Source: Anoplopoma fimbria (taxonomy: Eukaryota; Chordata; Actinopteri; Perciformes; Anoplopomatidae). From it: a stretch of DNA of 64,000 nucleotides. The notes under the pieces were generated by a model. It was not told the DNA's origin. It made no database searches and was given only the letters and a program-made list of their open reading frames with translations. The DNA lies in contig NC_072465.1 in assembly GCF_027596085.1 (NCBI RefSeq), forward strand, positions 17,438,207 to 17,502,206. Direction: 5' to 3'. Shown piece by piece: positions 24,334-35,400 of this stretch. The translations under genes were made by a program, and so were the position numbers. Position 1 is the first letter of the stretch. Every line of letters starts with the position of its first letter.

Positions 24334-24997
24334 TGTTACGTGTCAGGCAGGGGCGAAGCGTCTGTGTGTGTGCTTTCTCCCCTTCTGCCTCTCTCTCTCT
24401 CTCTCTTTCTCTCTCTCTGTATTTTTCTCCCTCTCCAGGTGATTGGTTTCCACCTGTGCAGCCCAATCATGCTGCTCTGGCTTCCACAATCTTCAAGCTG
24501 GCCAATCACCAGAGCAGGCCCTAAATAAAAGGAGAAGTTTACCCTCTTCATTTTTTTGTTCTCTGCCTGAGTGAGCTGTGCAGCAAATTGTTTGTTAAGG
24601 TTTTTGGTGAGAGGTTGAGGACTATAGGTGACTGTTGGGGTACCCTGTACATTCTTCCATTCACGTAGTTCACTGTTGTATATACACATTAGGTTTATTG
24701 GCCGATGCCACCCCTGTATTTGTTTTGGAGAAGATATTTATTAGAAAAGCCAGTAAAGCTGTTTTTGTTGTGTTTTGTTTTCAGAGAGAGAGTTAGCCAG
24801 GCCTTCTTTTGTTAAATTCATTTCTATTAGTTTGGCCCGACCATTTCTGTCCCATCCTCTCCCACATTTGTTTGAGAACCTTTGTTTGCACCTGAGTTTT
24901 TGAATAAATCCTATTCTTCTTGTTTTTGACTCGTGATCTTTGGTTGTTGTGTTATCGTCACCACCTTTTCTACTAGATGAAAAAGGGGTCATAACGC
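24334..24997 (+). mobile_element. Candidate solo LTR
   Basis: The segment begins TGTTACGTGTC and is flanked by ATGA at 24330-24333 and again at 24998-25001, a possible 4-bp target duplication. Inside are a TATA-like CCCTAAATAAAAGGAG near 24520 followed by a pyrimidine-rich start region, and AATAAA near 24903, in the order expected of a U3-R-U5 LTR. No gag or pol is present. The right end does not finish in CA, so the boundary is uncertain. Confidence 0.4.
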
Positions 24998-25001
24998 ATG
25001 A

Positions 25002-26706
25002 GTTAAGTTGCAGCTAATTCTATAAAACGTACAGGTTTGGTTTGCGTGGTGTATATTTCTTTGAAACCACCGACTTCCTGGATCAATGACATTTACTGAA
25101 CGTGCTTACAGAATCTGTTCCAGTGTACAGTGTGTGTATACTCTATGTTACAAATGCAAAGACTCAATTGGGTATAGTTTATTTGTAAAGAAGACCAAAC
25201 ATCTATTCACATTTTCTCAGGACATGGCAGTTTGAAAACAGAACAACAATCAATCGGAGACAATATTTGACAAAAAAATGTGCTTTACAATAAGAGTCAG
25301 ATAACTAGTGAGTTGTTGTTTAAACAGTAAAAAAAGTTACTAAGTACATGTACGCAAGCACTGTAAACAACGTTGAGGTGGGCCTACTTTGGTTGAGTAT
25401 TTCTATTTTATAGATTGTAAAATCTAAAAACACATAGAAGGCAATATGAAAACATATTGTACTATTTTTCTGCAGAGTACTTTTACTCATGCTTTCACAT
25501 TCACATTTTACTGCTAAAACATATTTACTTTTACTTGTGACAGAGTATTTTTACATTTGTGTATTGGTACTTGTACCTGAGTAAATGATCGTGTTACTTT
25601 GTTCACCAGTTTTTAACCAAGAAATGTAAGCTTATTCCAACAGAGAGCGCTGTCAAAGCAATCAATGAGCTGTAACCAAGTAGATTTAGTCAGTTAGAGC
25701 CAGCCAGTTACACACCTGTGACTTGGAGGCTTGTTTATCTGATTTCTTAGCGGAAATTAGTGAATAGAAATAATGAGGGTATGCTTTCAATACTCCTCTG
25801 ACTGTACTGCTCCGGGGAAAGTCTCCAGTGAGGTATAAACAACATGAAAGTCTATACGTTTACAACATCAATCTTTCCTACGGCTCAAACGAAAACATGA
25901 GAGCAAGTATCTCTCAGTGGGAAAAAGAGGCACATGGGGATCTCCCCCAACCCCACACACCACTGAATGCACAGTTACCGCAAGATCTGCTACCGGTGGA
26001 ACAGAACTGAATCAACAAAACGAAAATAATAGAGACAAACAGACTGTGGGAAGAAAGTAAAATGTATTTATCAAAGGCTCCAGCCGTTGATAATCATGGG
26101 TATTGATTGTTATTACTTTTACTATACTGTTCATACTGTGTATTTCTCAGACTTGTGTCTCCTGCCCCATTAAACCAGATCACAATATATAAAGTCACAA
26201 GGCTTGAAAAAGCATTAAAACATATGTATATGTATATATATGAATTTTAGCGAGAGCAACAAGAATTGTTAATATAAAATAGCTGCATGATCTCTGAGGT
26301 CATTGTAAAAAATCTAAAATGTTTTATATATATCTAGGAAACACAGAAAGTAAATTTGCATATAATTATCTTACTAAAAGTAAGTATGGCATCCTAAGTA
26401 GTAAAAGCTACCTTTTACTATCTAACCTTAACCCGACCAACAGTTAAATGACAAATAGTGCGGTATGATCTCTTTCACATAATTTACAATAATTCTATTA
26501 CAACAGAACAAACAAAAGTCAAATATTGACAATACTGCTTACACCTGCGACAATACAGACACAGTAACTAATCTTTCTGATGTGACAATCTTCTAATATA
26601 AAAGCAACAATACAAGGAAAATATAAGTGGTCATTCTAAAATGATTCCTATGATGATTTTATGATCCAATATTTCATAGTCTTAGTTGACAGATTAATTG
26701 GAGACC
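25002..26706. other. Intergenic, includes probable 3'UTR of the OX40-like gene
   Basis: AT-rich with no supported gene. The part next to 26706 is expected to be 3'UTR of the downstream-reading minus-strand gene. A 60-aa plus-strand frame at 25828-26010 has no recognisable domain. Confidence 0.4.
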
Positions 26707-27750
26707 TCAGTACTCTCCTGGATTCAGTTTGAGAGAGGCCAGACTGCCCTCGCCGCTTTCCTCAACTGGCCTCCGACACAATGAGTCATTTTCTGTAAAC
26801 AAAAATTAAAGCATAATTGATTTTAAAAAATATACTCTTTATATCCACAATTATATTCCTTGTCTTACTTTGTAAATGGCACAAAGCCTGTGAACCATTA
26901 AAAAAGAATAATGTCTTTGACTTTAGCCTGCGCAAGGAATGTTATGGTCAAAGGAATACATTTACAGGAAATATGCTTGTGTGCTTTCTTGCCGAGTTAT
27001 TATGGCAGCAGCTGGTTAGCTTAGCTTAGCAGAAAGATGCTAAAAAGAAGTCCTTGAGTCCTTGCTGGTTCTCTGGCAACCTCGTGGTAATCAGGAAGTG
27101 ACAGTACGGAGAAATAGTGTTGCATTTTATCCCCTATAACAATGTGATGTGACATTTTCACAATTTGAATTTTTTTTGTGCTAAGCTAAGCTAACCGCCC
27201 TTTAAGTGCTGACTCACTTTACTTTAAATCATGAGACATACTTGGTGCTGCTGGTTGAGGAGAAATGTGCAGCTTGCAGGTCACAGCGGTCAGTACAAGC
27301 AGTCCAATAATTCCAAGGATGAGGAAGGCCATACCTGAGCAAGACAAGCAAGTTAAAGGTTACTAAATGATCTGTTTAACCTTATAAGGTTGTGTCATGT
27401 AGTAGCAGCAAATGTTTACCTGTACCAATGTGGGTGGGTATGTGTTCTGAAGCAGCCTTGGTGGTGGTGGTGGTGGTGGTGGTCGTATGCATTCTCTGAG
27501 TATGGACCCTCTCACGTGGATGTTGGGATGTTAAGAGTGTGATTAGAGAAACCTTTGTGGTTGATGTGCGGGGTGTAGTGAAGTAAGTGTTACTTGTGTC
27601 ACTACATCCCTGTAACTCTTTATTACAGATGACATCTGAGGTGCTGGTTCCTTTGGTATTCACTCCACATTTACATCTAGAGTGAGGTATAAAGGATACA
27701 GCCATAAACAACAGGTAACTAACTACTTTAGACGTGGTTGAGATCATTTT

Positions 27751-27797
<47 letters not shown>

Positions 27798-28617
27798 ATA
27801 TTTTTTATATTAATATTACTATTATTCTTAGAATATTTATGTTCAGAGTTTTAAAAAAACATTAATACAGAAGACTTACTCTTTCCATTTTTGACAGGGC
27901 GAGGTCATACGTGTGCTGAAATATCCGTCGTCACATTTTACACATTCTCTACCTCCATGTTTCAGCTCAAATCCAATTTCACATTTGCAAGAGGAAGAAT
28001 CACTTTCCCAGGGAACAAATCCTTCCCGGCACTGACATTTTGTGTTTGTCTCTTTTGTGCAATTCTCTTTAACATCACTTCCCGATTCTACAACAACAAC
28101 CAAAAGAAATGAGATTGCATGAGATCACATGAGACTTAAAAAGAAGCTTTCTTCTTCAGCACAATATGAACCCCATTTTTTACGGACCAGTTTTATGCAA
28201 AGTTTTGGCTTTATTAACAGATTAATTATGCTGTAGCTAGAGTATGTGAAATATCATGTAGGTTATCAGTTATTGCTCACAGTATTGTGTTAGGTTTTTT
28301 GTCTAAAATCCATCATTCCAAAGCTTTAACACTTACCGCCATCACACTTTGTACACACTTTGCAGGTTTGGGAATCATTCTCTTCAGGCTGGAAAGCGTC
28401 ATTTGGGCAGACATCACAACCATTTGCCTTAGGATTTAACCTTTGCCCTTGGATTATTAATAAAGCACACAAGGAATAAACCGAAGTTTTAAAGCTATTA
28501 TCCAGAATGAAGAGGGAAATTAGTACAAGAAAGTAATATTTTACCTTTTGGGCAAGTCCTCAAAGCATCCAAATCATAAAAACTTAAAGTTACTATAAGC
28601 AGTTTGAAAAGAAACAT
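26707..28617 (-). CDS. TNF receptor superfamily member, OX40/TNFRSF4-like
   Basis: Six exons sum to 828 bp, 275 aa: 28545-28617, 28337-28447, 27880-28087, 27420-27676, 27242-27334 and 26707-26792. Start MFLFKLLIVTLSFYDLDAL is a signal peptide. Cysteine-rich repeats include NGCDVCPNDAFQP, CKVCTKC, NCTKETNTKCQCREGF, CKCEIGFELKHGGRECVKCD and CKCGVNTKGTSTSDVIC. A Ser/Thr-rich stalk with nine consecutive threonines precedes a transmembrane helix (MAFLILGIIGLLVLTAVTC). The short tail has RRPVEESGEG, a PxEE TRAF2/3/5 motif like OX40 PIQEE, and ends LNPGEY. Length (human OX40 is 277 aa) and the tail favour OX40; CD27 and 4-1BB are alternatives. No death domain. It lies in the same orientation as the 4-1BB-like gene, suggesting a small receptor cluster. 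Confidence 0.75.
26935..27200. repeat. Degenerate teleost interspersed repeat (TTAGCTTAGC type)
   Basis: In the last intron of the OX40-like gene: TTTCTTGCCGAGTTATTATG, GGTTAGCTTAGCTTAGCAGA, and a closing GCTAAGCTAAGCTAACC near 27180. Same family as the copy near 1425-1630. Confidence 0.45.
27460..27483 (-). repeat. Coding (ACC)8 microsatellite
   Basis: Eight GGT units on the plus strand are read as ACC on the coding strand and, with a preceding ACG codon, give nine threonines in the extracellular stalk of the OX40-like receptor. Confidence 0.95.
27753..27792. repeat. (TA)n microsatellite
   Basis: About 40 bp of TA in the intron upstream of the stalk exon of the OX40-like gene. Confidence 0.95.
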
Positions 28618-28769
28618 GTTTAATATTTCGGTGTCGACAAGTGCCACTGAGTGTTTCCTGTGTGATACACCACAGAGAGTGAAACGAAGGTGGAGCGAGC
28701 ACCTTTTAAATACGTCAACGTGACATGAATCACATCAACCACAACAACTGGAAACATTTCAGGCTTATA

Positions 28770-28804
28770 CATTACATTACATTACAGTCATTTAGCAGAC
28801 GCTT
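28770..28804 (-). mobile_element. SINE/L2 tail fragment
   Basis: ACATTACATTACAGTCATTTAGCAGACGCTT, a tail-only copy of the element at 16655, about 150 bp upstream of the OX40-like start codon. Confidence 0.6.
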
Positions 28805-29095
28805 ATACTAATAAGCCCAAAATTATAATGTATTATAATGTTGTGCTTTTAATACTTTGCAATGATAATTAAAGAAAAGAGAAATAAGGATATTAATAAC
28901 TTTCAGTTTGCAAGTAAGCACTCATGCTTTATTTTGTCTATGTGTTATCTATTTTAGGAATTTAAGAAAGCAGAAAATTGGTTTTTTTATACAAACCTTT
29001 TAATCATGCAGCATAGTTATTTAGTTAGTTTTTTTCTTTGTCATACTACTGTTTCCCAGATCAAGAAGGGACACTTAACATGTGATTTGCAATGC

Positions 29096-29945
29096 CTATA
29101 AAAAGTATTCACCCCCTTGGAGGTTTTTCCCTTTTGTTGCTTTTATACATGAAATCATGGTCAATATAATTTTGCTTTTTTGACAAGAATTTGAGTCTCC
29201 CACATGCCTTTGGGCAAATTCCAGGCGCAATTTCATATGTGCTTTCTTCAACAGTGGCCTTTTCTTTGCCACTCTCCCATACAGCTTCGACTGGTGAAGA
29301 ACCCGGGGTACAGCTGTATGTACAGTCTCTCCCATCTGAGCCACTGAAGCTTTTAACTCCTTCAGAGTGGTCGTAGGTGTCCTCCCTCACCAGTCTTCTT
29401 CTTGTCTGGTCACTCAGTTTGTGAGGACGGCCAGCTCTAGGCAGATTTAAACAAGTGCCATACTCCTTCCATTTCTTAATGATGAATTTAACTGAACTCT
29501 GTTGGATGTCCAGTGAGTTGGAAATCTTTTTGTAGCCATCTTCTGACTTATACTTTTCAATGATCTTTTCTCTGAGTTGCTTGGAGTGTTCTTTTGTCTT
29601 CATGTTGCAATTGTAGCAGGAATACTGATGAACCAGAGACTGGACCTCCCAGACACAGGGGTTTTTATACTACAATCACTTGACACACATCAACTGCACT
29701 CAGGTGATCTCCTTTTCAGTGATTGTGACACTGCTGGCATCAACTAGCTGGACCTCTGTTGAATTAGGTCAGTCACTTTAAAGGGGGTGAATATTTATGC
29801 ACTTATTTTACACTATTTATTTTTAATTAACTTTGACATGAAAGAAGCTTTTTTTTCAAATTCTTGTCAAAAAAGCCAAACTATATTGACCATGATTTCA
29901 TGTATAAAAGCAACAAAAGGGGAAAACATCCAAGGGATGTTTACA
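29096..29945 (-). mobile_element. Tc1-like DNA transposon remnant, internally deleted
   Basis: Long inverted repeats of about 80 bp bracket the element: 29116-29195 (CCCTTTTGTTGCTTTTATAC on the plus strand) pairs with about 29862-29935. Inside, a minus-strand frame (29109-29603) starts MKTKEHSKQLREKIIEKYKS and continues with GYKKISNSLD and LPRAGRPHKLS, the paired helix-turn-helix DNA-binding end of Tc1 transposases. After about residue 75 it turns into unrelated sequence and the right inverted repeat, so the DDE catalytic domain is missing. The element is about 850 bp and non-autonomous. The outermost right end has diverged. Confidence 0.8.
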
Positions 29946-31682
29946 AAGTAAACCTGTCAATGATGACAGATATTGGGGTTTCAAAGATACTGTATTATTA
30001 TTCTACTTCCATAATGAAGGAGGATAAATACTTCCTTATCACATACACCTGTTATAACCTACAATGATGAATTACACAATAATTATATTGTTCAAACAGC
30101 CTTTACATCTGATATGAAATAAATAATCACATGTTTGTTTTATAAGATGCACTTTGTGTTGTCATTTATAATAAAAACAGAGCAAATTTGACACGTTTTA
30201 ATAACCTTTATCTTGGCCTTTTTTTCCATTCAGGATTAGTAGAAAAAATGGTAAGAACTATGTGGTTTATCTATCGGAAACTATGCAGCTTTTCTGCCAG
30301 TAAGAACATGCCAGTAAGAACATGTCATAGTACCTTTGCATATGGCCCAAAAGAGCAGATGGAAAAAAAACCACATATCATTCTCATATCATTCACAGAT
30401 CATTCTGCAAGATACAACCACACAAATGCTTGCTCTCTTCTTGAAAACAGATGTTGCGGATACACCTCTGCTAGTTTTAGCTGGTTCTCGCTCAGTGAAA
30501 TTACAAAAAACTATTTAGTTAGGATATCCAAAATGTACATAACATCCCTGAAATAGAGTTCCTCTGATGGCGAAAGTGAATTTAATTTGCCAAGATTTGT
30601 ACAATGTTTGTCTCTTTCTGACATCAAAGAAGGTTTTAATCAGGCCACTTCTTCTCTGGTTTCTAACTGTAGGTGAGTAAGTGTCACAAGAAATAGTACA
30701 GAATCTCCCTAAAAGAAATGTTGCTCCTGAGACAGCGTCAAAACCAACAAACTCCAAGACCGGCTTAATAGCATGTCAGGGAAGTAAAACTTTCAATATT
30801 GTTCTTGTAGTGTCATAACTTAGCAAGTTTCCTGGCTTCCCGCTCGTACAGTTTGGACAACCCAGCTACAAATACTTAAGTTAAGAATGTGACATGCCTC
30901 GTACTGTATCAGTGATCATGTATCATGACACTCTTTGGATTTGAACTGGGGCAACTTTTACGCACAGTTTTCTCCTCATTTCCCCAGTTCAACAGGTAGA
31001 CAGTCAAATCGAGTTTCCACTGTCATCCTCATTATCGATGCACAGAAAACTATCTCTGTAGATAATGGGACTGCACCCATGTTGAAGTAACACAGAAATG
31101 AAAACTAAACATTTGCTGTTTCAGTGTGGTGAATAAAATATAGATACCATGTACAGCTAAAAAAAAGAAAGACAGTAAAAGAGTTTTAGTTCAGGTTTGG
31201 TTTTCTATGTGTAGTTATTGTGCGAAAAACAGAAATGATTTGAGAGTAAACTATCTACACCTTAATCAAAAAATATTTTATTGCAAGCGAAAGGATTTTG
31301 TGATTGAAAATGGACTAATGTGAACCCAAACGTTTTGTTTGTGAATCCAAAAGTTTGTTTGCTGTTGAGCCTAATCTCCTGGGCAGGACCTTTTTACACT
31401 CTGTTTTTGATTGCAAATAACCCCATATTGGAAACAGGCAAGCAAAACACCTATAGGTGTATATAGAATATGAAAATATATTGAAAAGAAAAAAGAGAAA
31501 CAAACTATCTATTTGGAGCTTACAGTGTGAAGACCTTCCTTTTGCCCTGCAGTTGAGCGAACAAAGTGCCATAGTGACTTCAGACCTCTGAATGCAATAT
31601 CATTTATTTGCTTTAAGGCTCCTCAAAATTGTGACCATTGACTGATTAAAGTCTGTATGCATATAGGTTATATATAATATAT
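29946..31682. other. Intergenic, no gene seen
   Basis: Spacer between the OX40-like gene and ddi2. Several 60-120 codon frames occur on both strands, none with a recognisable domain or splice context. Confidence 0.4.
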
Positions 31683-31873
31683 ACAGTACCAGTCAAAAGT
31701 TTGGTCACACCTTCTCATTCAATGGTATTTTTTTTTTCTACATTGTAGATTAATATTGAAGACATCCAAACTATGAAGGAACACATATGGAATTATGTGG
31801 TAAACAAACAAATGCTCAACAAACCAGAATGTTTTATATTTTAGATTCTTCAAACTTTTGACTGGTACTGTAT
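31683..31873. mobile_element. Short Tc1/mariner-type MITE
   Basis: About 190 bp with terminal inverted repeats: ACAGTACCAGTCAAAAGTTT at the left and AAACTTTTGACTGGTACTGT at the right, bounded by TA. It is too short to code for anything. Extra copies of its right terminus occur at 31883-31906 and 31921-31947. Confidence 0.75.
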
Positions 31874-31968
31874 ATATATATATAGTACCAGTCAAAAGTT
31901 TGAAGATTATATATATATATACAGTACCAGTCAAAAGTTTGAAGATATATATATATATATATATATGA
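31874..31968. repeat. (TA)n tracts interrupted by two transposon-terminus copies
   Basis: TATATA tracts alternate with two copies of AGTACCAGTCAAAAGTTTGA in one orientation, both matching the reverse complement of the MITE right end including its internal GAAGA. Confidence 0.8.
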
Positions 31969-32410
31969 AATTGCGGAATTTCTAATAATAATTCCAAATG
32001 ACACTAAACCTAGTGTTGAATGTGTGTAATTTCCAAGGATCCGTTAGGTGGTGGTAATAGCACTCTGGTTTGCAGTGTTTTTGAGATTAGAAGAAGAAAC
32101 TACTCACGACGTTTTGCGACATGCCGTAAAATGAGCTGGTTGAAATGCGGCACAACTGAGCAATACTTATGTTGTTTAGTTGTTAAAAGAGAAACTGACA
32201 CGCCAGGCGTTTAACCAGTAAGTGCAAAGCAGTCACTGTCTTTCGGTGTACCATCACTTTCCCTTTTGATGCGTTATGTATTGAAACACGTATTGAAACT
32301 GTGAAAATATAAATAAATGTGTTTTTTCTCTCCCCCCTGTGAAACAAGGAGCTACACTAACCGCAGTCTGTTGCAGCGGGTTTGTCTAGTGATCCTGACC
32401 CAAAAAAGCG
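31969..32410 (+). promoter_or_regulatory. ddi2 upstream region / probable 5'UTR
   Basis: About 440 bp between the TA-rich repeats and the ddi2 start codon. The first exon that follows is GC-richer than its surroundings. No specific element is called. Confidence 0.3.
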
Positions 32411-35400
32411 ATGCTGGTCACCGTTTTCTGCGCGCCGAGGGATCGCCCAGAAACCACCTTCGCCCTCGATGTGTCCCCGGAGCTGGAGCTGAGAGACTTT
32501 ATAGCACTTTGTGAACTGGAATCAGGAATCCCAGCTGGGGAAATCCAGGTACGACCCGGGCTAGCCGTAGCCAGAGAGCTAACGTGGCTAACAGCTAGCT
32601 AGCTGACTTGCTAGCATGAATCGGACTTTTGCTTGGACGGGGTTCTTGCGAAACTTCTGTTTATCAGCCGGCAGATGAGTGTGCTGACCCGTGTCCCCAG
32701 TGACGTCATTGTTACGTTAACGGTGTTCTAGAGTTAACTCAGGATTTGTGAATGAAGTTATCTTGACATGAAATGATGACGTATTGCCTCCAACAGAGTC
32801 CACAGGGTTGAACATTGATGGGTGATGGGTGGTGGTGGTGGGGGGGTGTGTGAGTAAAATCATTTTAACATTAATAATGTTGGAGTTTTTAAGTTTTATT
32901 TGGGGAAATGGAGCCATCAGATGTAACGTTATTAAGCTTTAGAGCAGGGATTTATTTTGGATTGAGGCCAAATAACATGTAGGATATATGATTGGTCAGG
33001 TCAGTCCCCAGAAAATGAATCGATAACATATTGATAATTTGGTTAATTGTTTGAGTCAATTTTCAAGCAAAATCCCAAACGTCATCTAATTTCACTTTCT
33101 AATTTATGTGGATGTACAGACTGTACAATGCATGCCATTATTAGGCTTCAAAGATGCCTCGTATCCTTAAAACAACTTGGTCTGTTGTGAAATATGTTCG
33201 TGGGCAAGCGGGAAAAAGAAAGTGAGGTGGATGACTTCATCTGAAACAAGTTTTTTGTCATGCAGTCTATTGCATTGGCTAGCCATTGAAACTATAGCAC
33301 TAACATAAATAGTGCTGTCTGATTTACTTACTGAAAAGTAGATTTTGCAAAAACAAGTGCGACCATATGTCTACAGCATTTTGTAACAACTGTACAATTT
33401 GATCTAATGAAATATCTTATCTGTGTTAAGTATGCTTAATTTATTCAGTTGTGGATACTTTAATCTAATATCCACATCAAATACAACAGAAGCAAATCAT
33501 CTGTATGATGATGTTAACATTAGTTCTGTATTTTTCCATAAACAGATCACATATGTAGAACAGCCCCTCAAAGACCCTACTCGTGCCTTGGGGACCTATG
33601 GAGTAAAGGATGGAGATGTGGTGGTTCTCAGGCAAGCTGACAGGAGGCCACCACCAACTCAACCAGCCTTTCCAGGTAACACACAAGTTTGTTGGAATTA
33701 TTTTGAAAGCTATAAATTTACATCTGTTCCAAAGATCAAATTAAGGTTCCAATTACTTAATATGAAGGTGGTTTTGATGTTTTACACAAGAAGACAGATG
33801 ATGGGTGGGAACTTGACTTTGAGACAGATTTGAATTGAGATTCAGAAATAGGCAAGACAAAAACAAAAATGCTGTTATTCTTGATGTTGTTTTACATCCA
33901 AATACATTTATATTACATATACATTTTCATTGGACTGGTTTCAGCTCAGTTAGAACAATATTTGCATGCGCCACTTAAAGCTTCTTTAAGCTTCTTCATC
34001 CAAATACATTTATTCAACGTGTATTACTGCCACTTGTTCTAGTCAGCGACCGGCAGACCAGCATCATAAGAATGAGGACAGTAAGTGCAGGTCAGAGAAA
34101 GGGGTTCATTTTAAAAAGCAGAGTCCTTCATCTAGGAACACAAGGCAACGCTATATAAAAGATTAATGCATTATCTTTTTGGTGAGTTGTTCTACATGCA
34201 AAATGCTAATCCCGCACCATTTCTCCTTTGTGCTCCTCAGGTCTGCCCCATATTGACTTTCGTTCCATCACAATCCCCGGCACCTCTTCTTCAACTAGTC
34301 AACGTGGTGCCATAAGGCCGCAACAGCAACAGACTCCCCAGCCGCAGCCACAGCCGCAGCCCCAACAGCAGCCACCGCATGCTGCACAACCTTCAACGCC
34401 AACGGCCTTTCGTGGCTCCTCTCCTCAGGGGCTGGATGACCCTGCCTTACTCCAGCAGATGCTGTTATCCAATCCGCATGAACTTTCACTCCTCAAAGAG
34501 CGAAACCCGCCACTTGCTGAGGCCCTGCTGAGCGGAGACTTAGGTAAACAAAAAAGAGCTGGTGATGTTTCATGCCACCGTTTCTGTTTCTGTTCTTTTA
34601 CTGAAGATGTGAATTAGTCAAGTTATTGTAACTGTCAATTATTCTCAGAGCGTTTCACCAAAGTGCTGCTGGAGCAACAGCAGGATCGAGCCAAGAGAGA
34701 GCAAGAGAGGATCAGACTTCTGACTGCTGATCCTTTTGATTTGGATGCCCAAGCAAAGATTGAGGAGGACATCAGGTATGGTGCATACTAGTGAATATTG
34801 ATACACAACAACTTTGTCTTCAGCATGGTACAGCCCCGTTTTACTTCCTTAACCAGACATTGATATGTAATCATTTGTAATATAATTGTCATTTAAGATT
34901 TTCATGAATTTAACTGTTCTATTTGCAGCAAACATAAGATAAAGCAGCTTACTCACGGCAGTGAGGCAGCATATTATCATTCTTTTTTAAATTTCAAGTG
35001 TCTTATCCATCCATTTGTGCACATTCCAGGCAGCACAATGTGGAAGAAAACATGACCATTGCAATGGAGGAGGCCCCAGAAAGCTTTGGGCAGGTGGTTA
35101 TGCTCTACATTAACTGCAAAGTCAATGGGCACCCTGTGAAAGCTTTTGTTGACTCAGGTAATGACCATCATATCCTGATCCCATTTGTAGTAGTTACAAT
35201 TTTCTGACCATGAACAAGAAAGATACTTTAATGTTGGTGTGCTATGATATGGTGTAATTTAAGTTTGTGGCCTAACGAATATATTTGTTTAATTGCATCA
35301 GTATCTACATTTACTGTACTCAAATAATAGAGGTCTGTAAATGATAATCTATTCCGGCCGCTTGTATCAGTGATCTCATTCTCCTTGTGATATTTACAAG

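Noticed and set aside
25828..26010. 60-aa plus-strand frame between the two TNF receptors
   Set aside because: No domain, no splice partner exons, and an ordinary length for random frames in this window.
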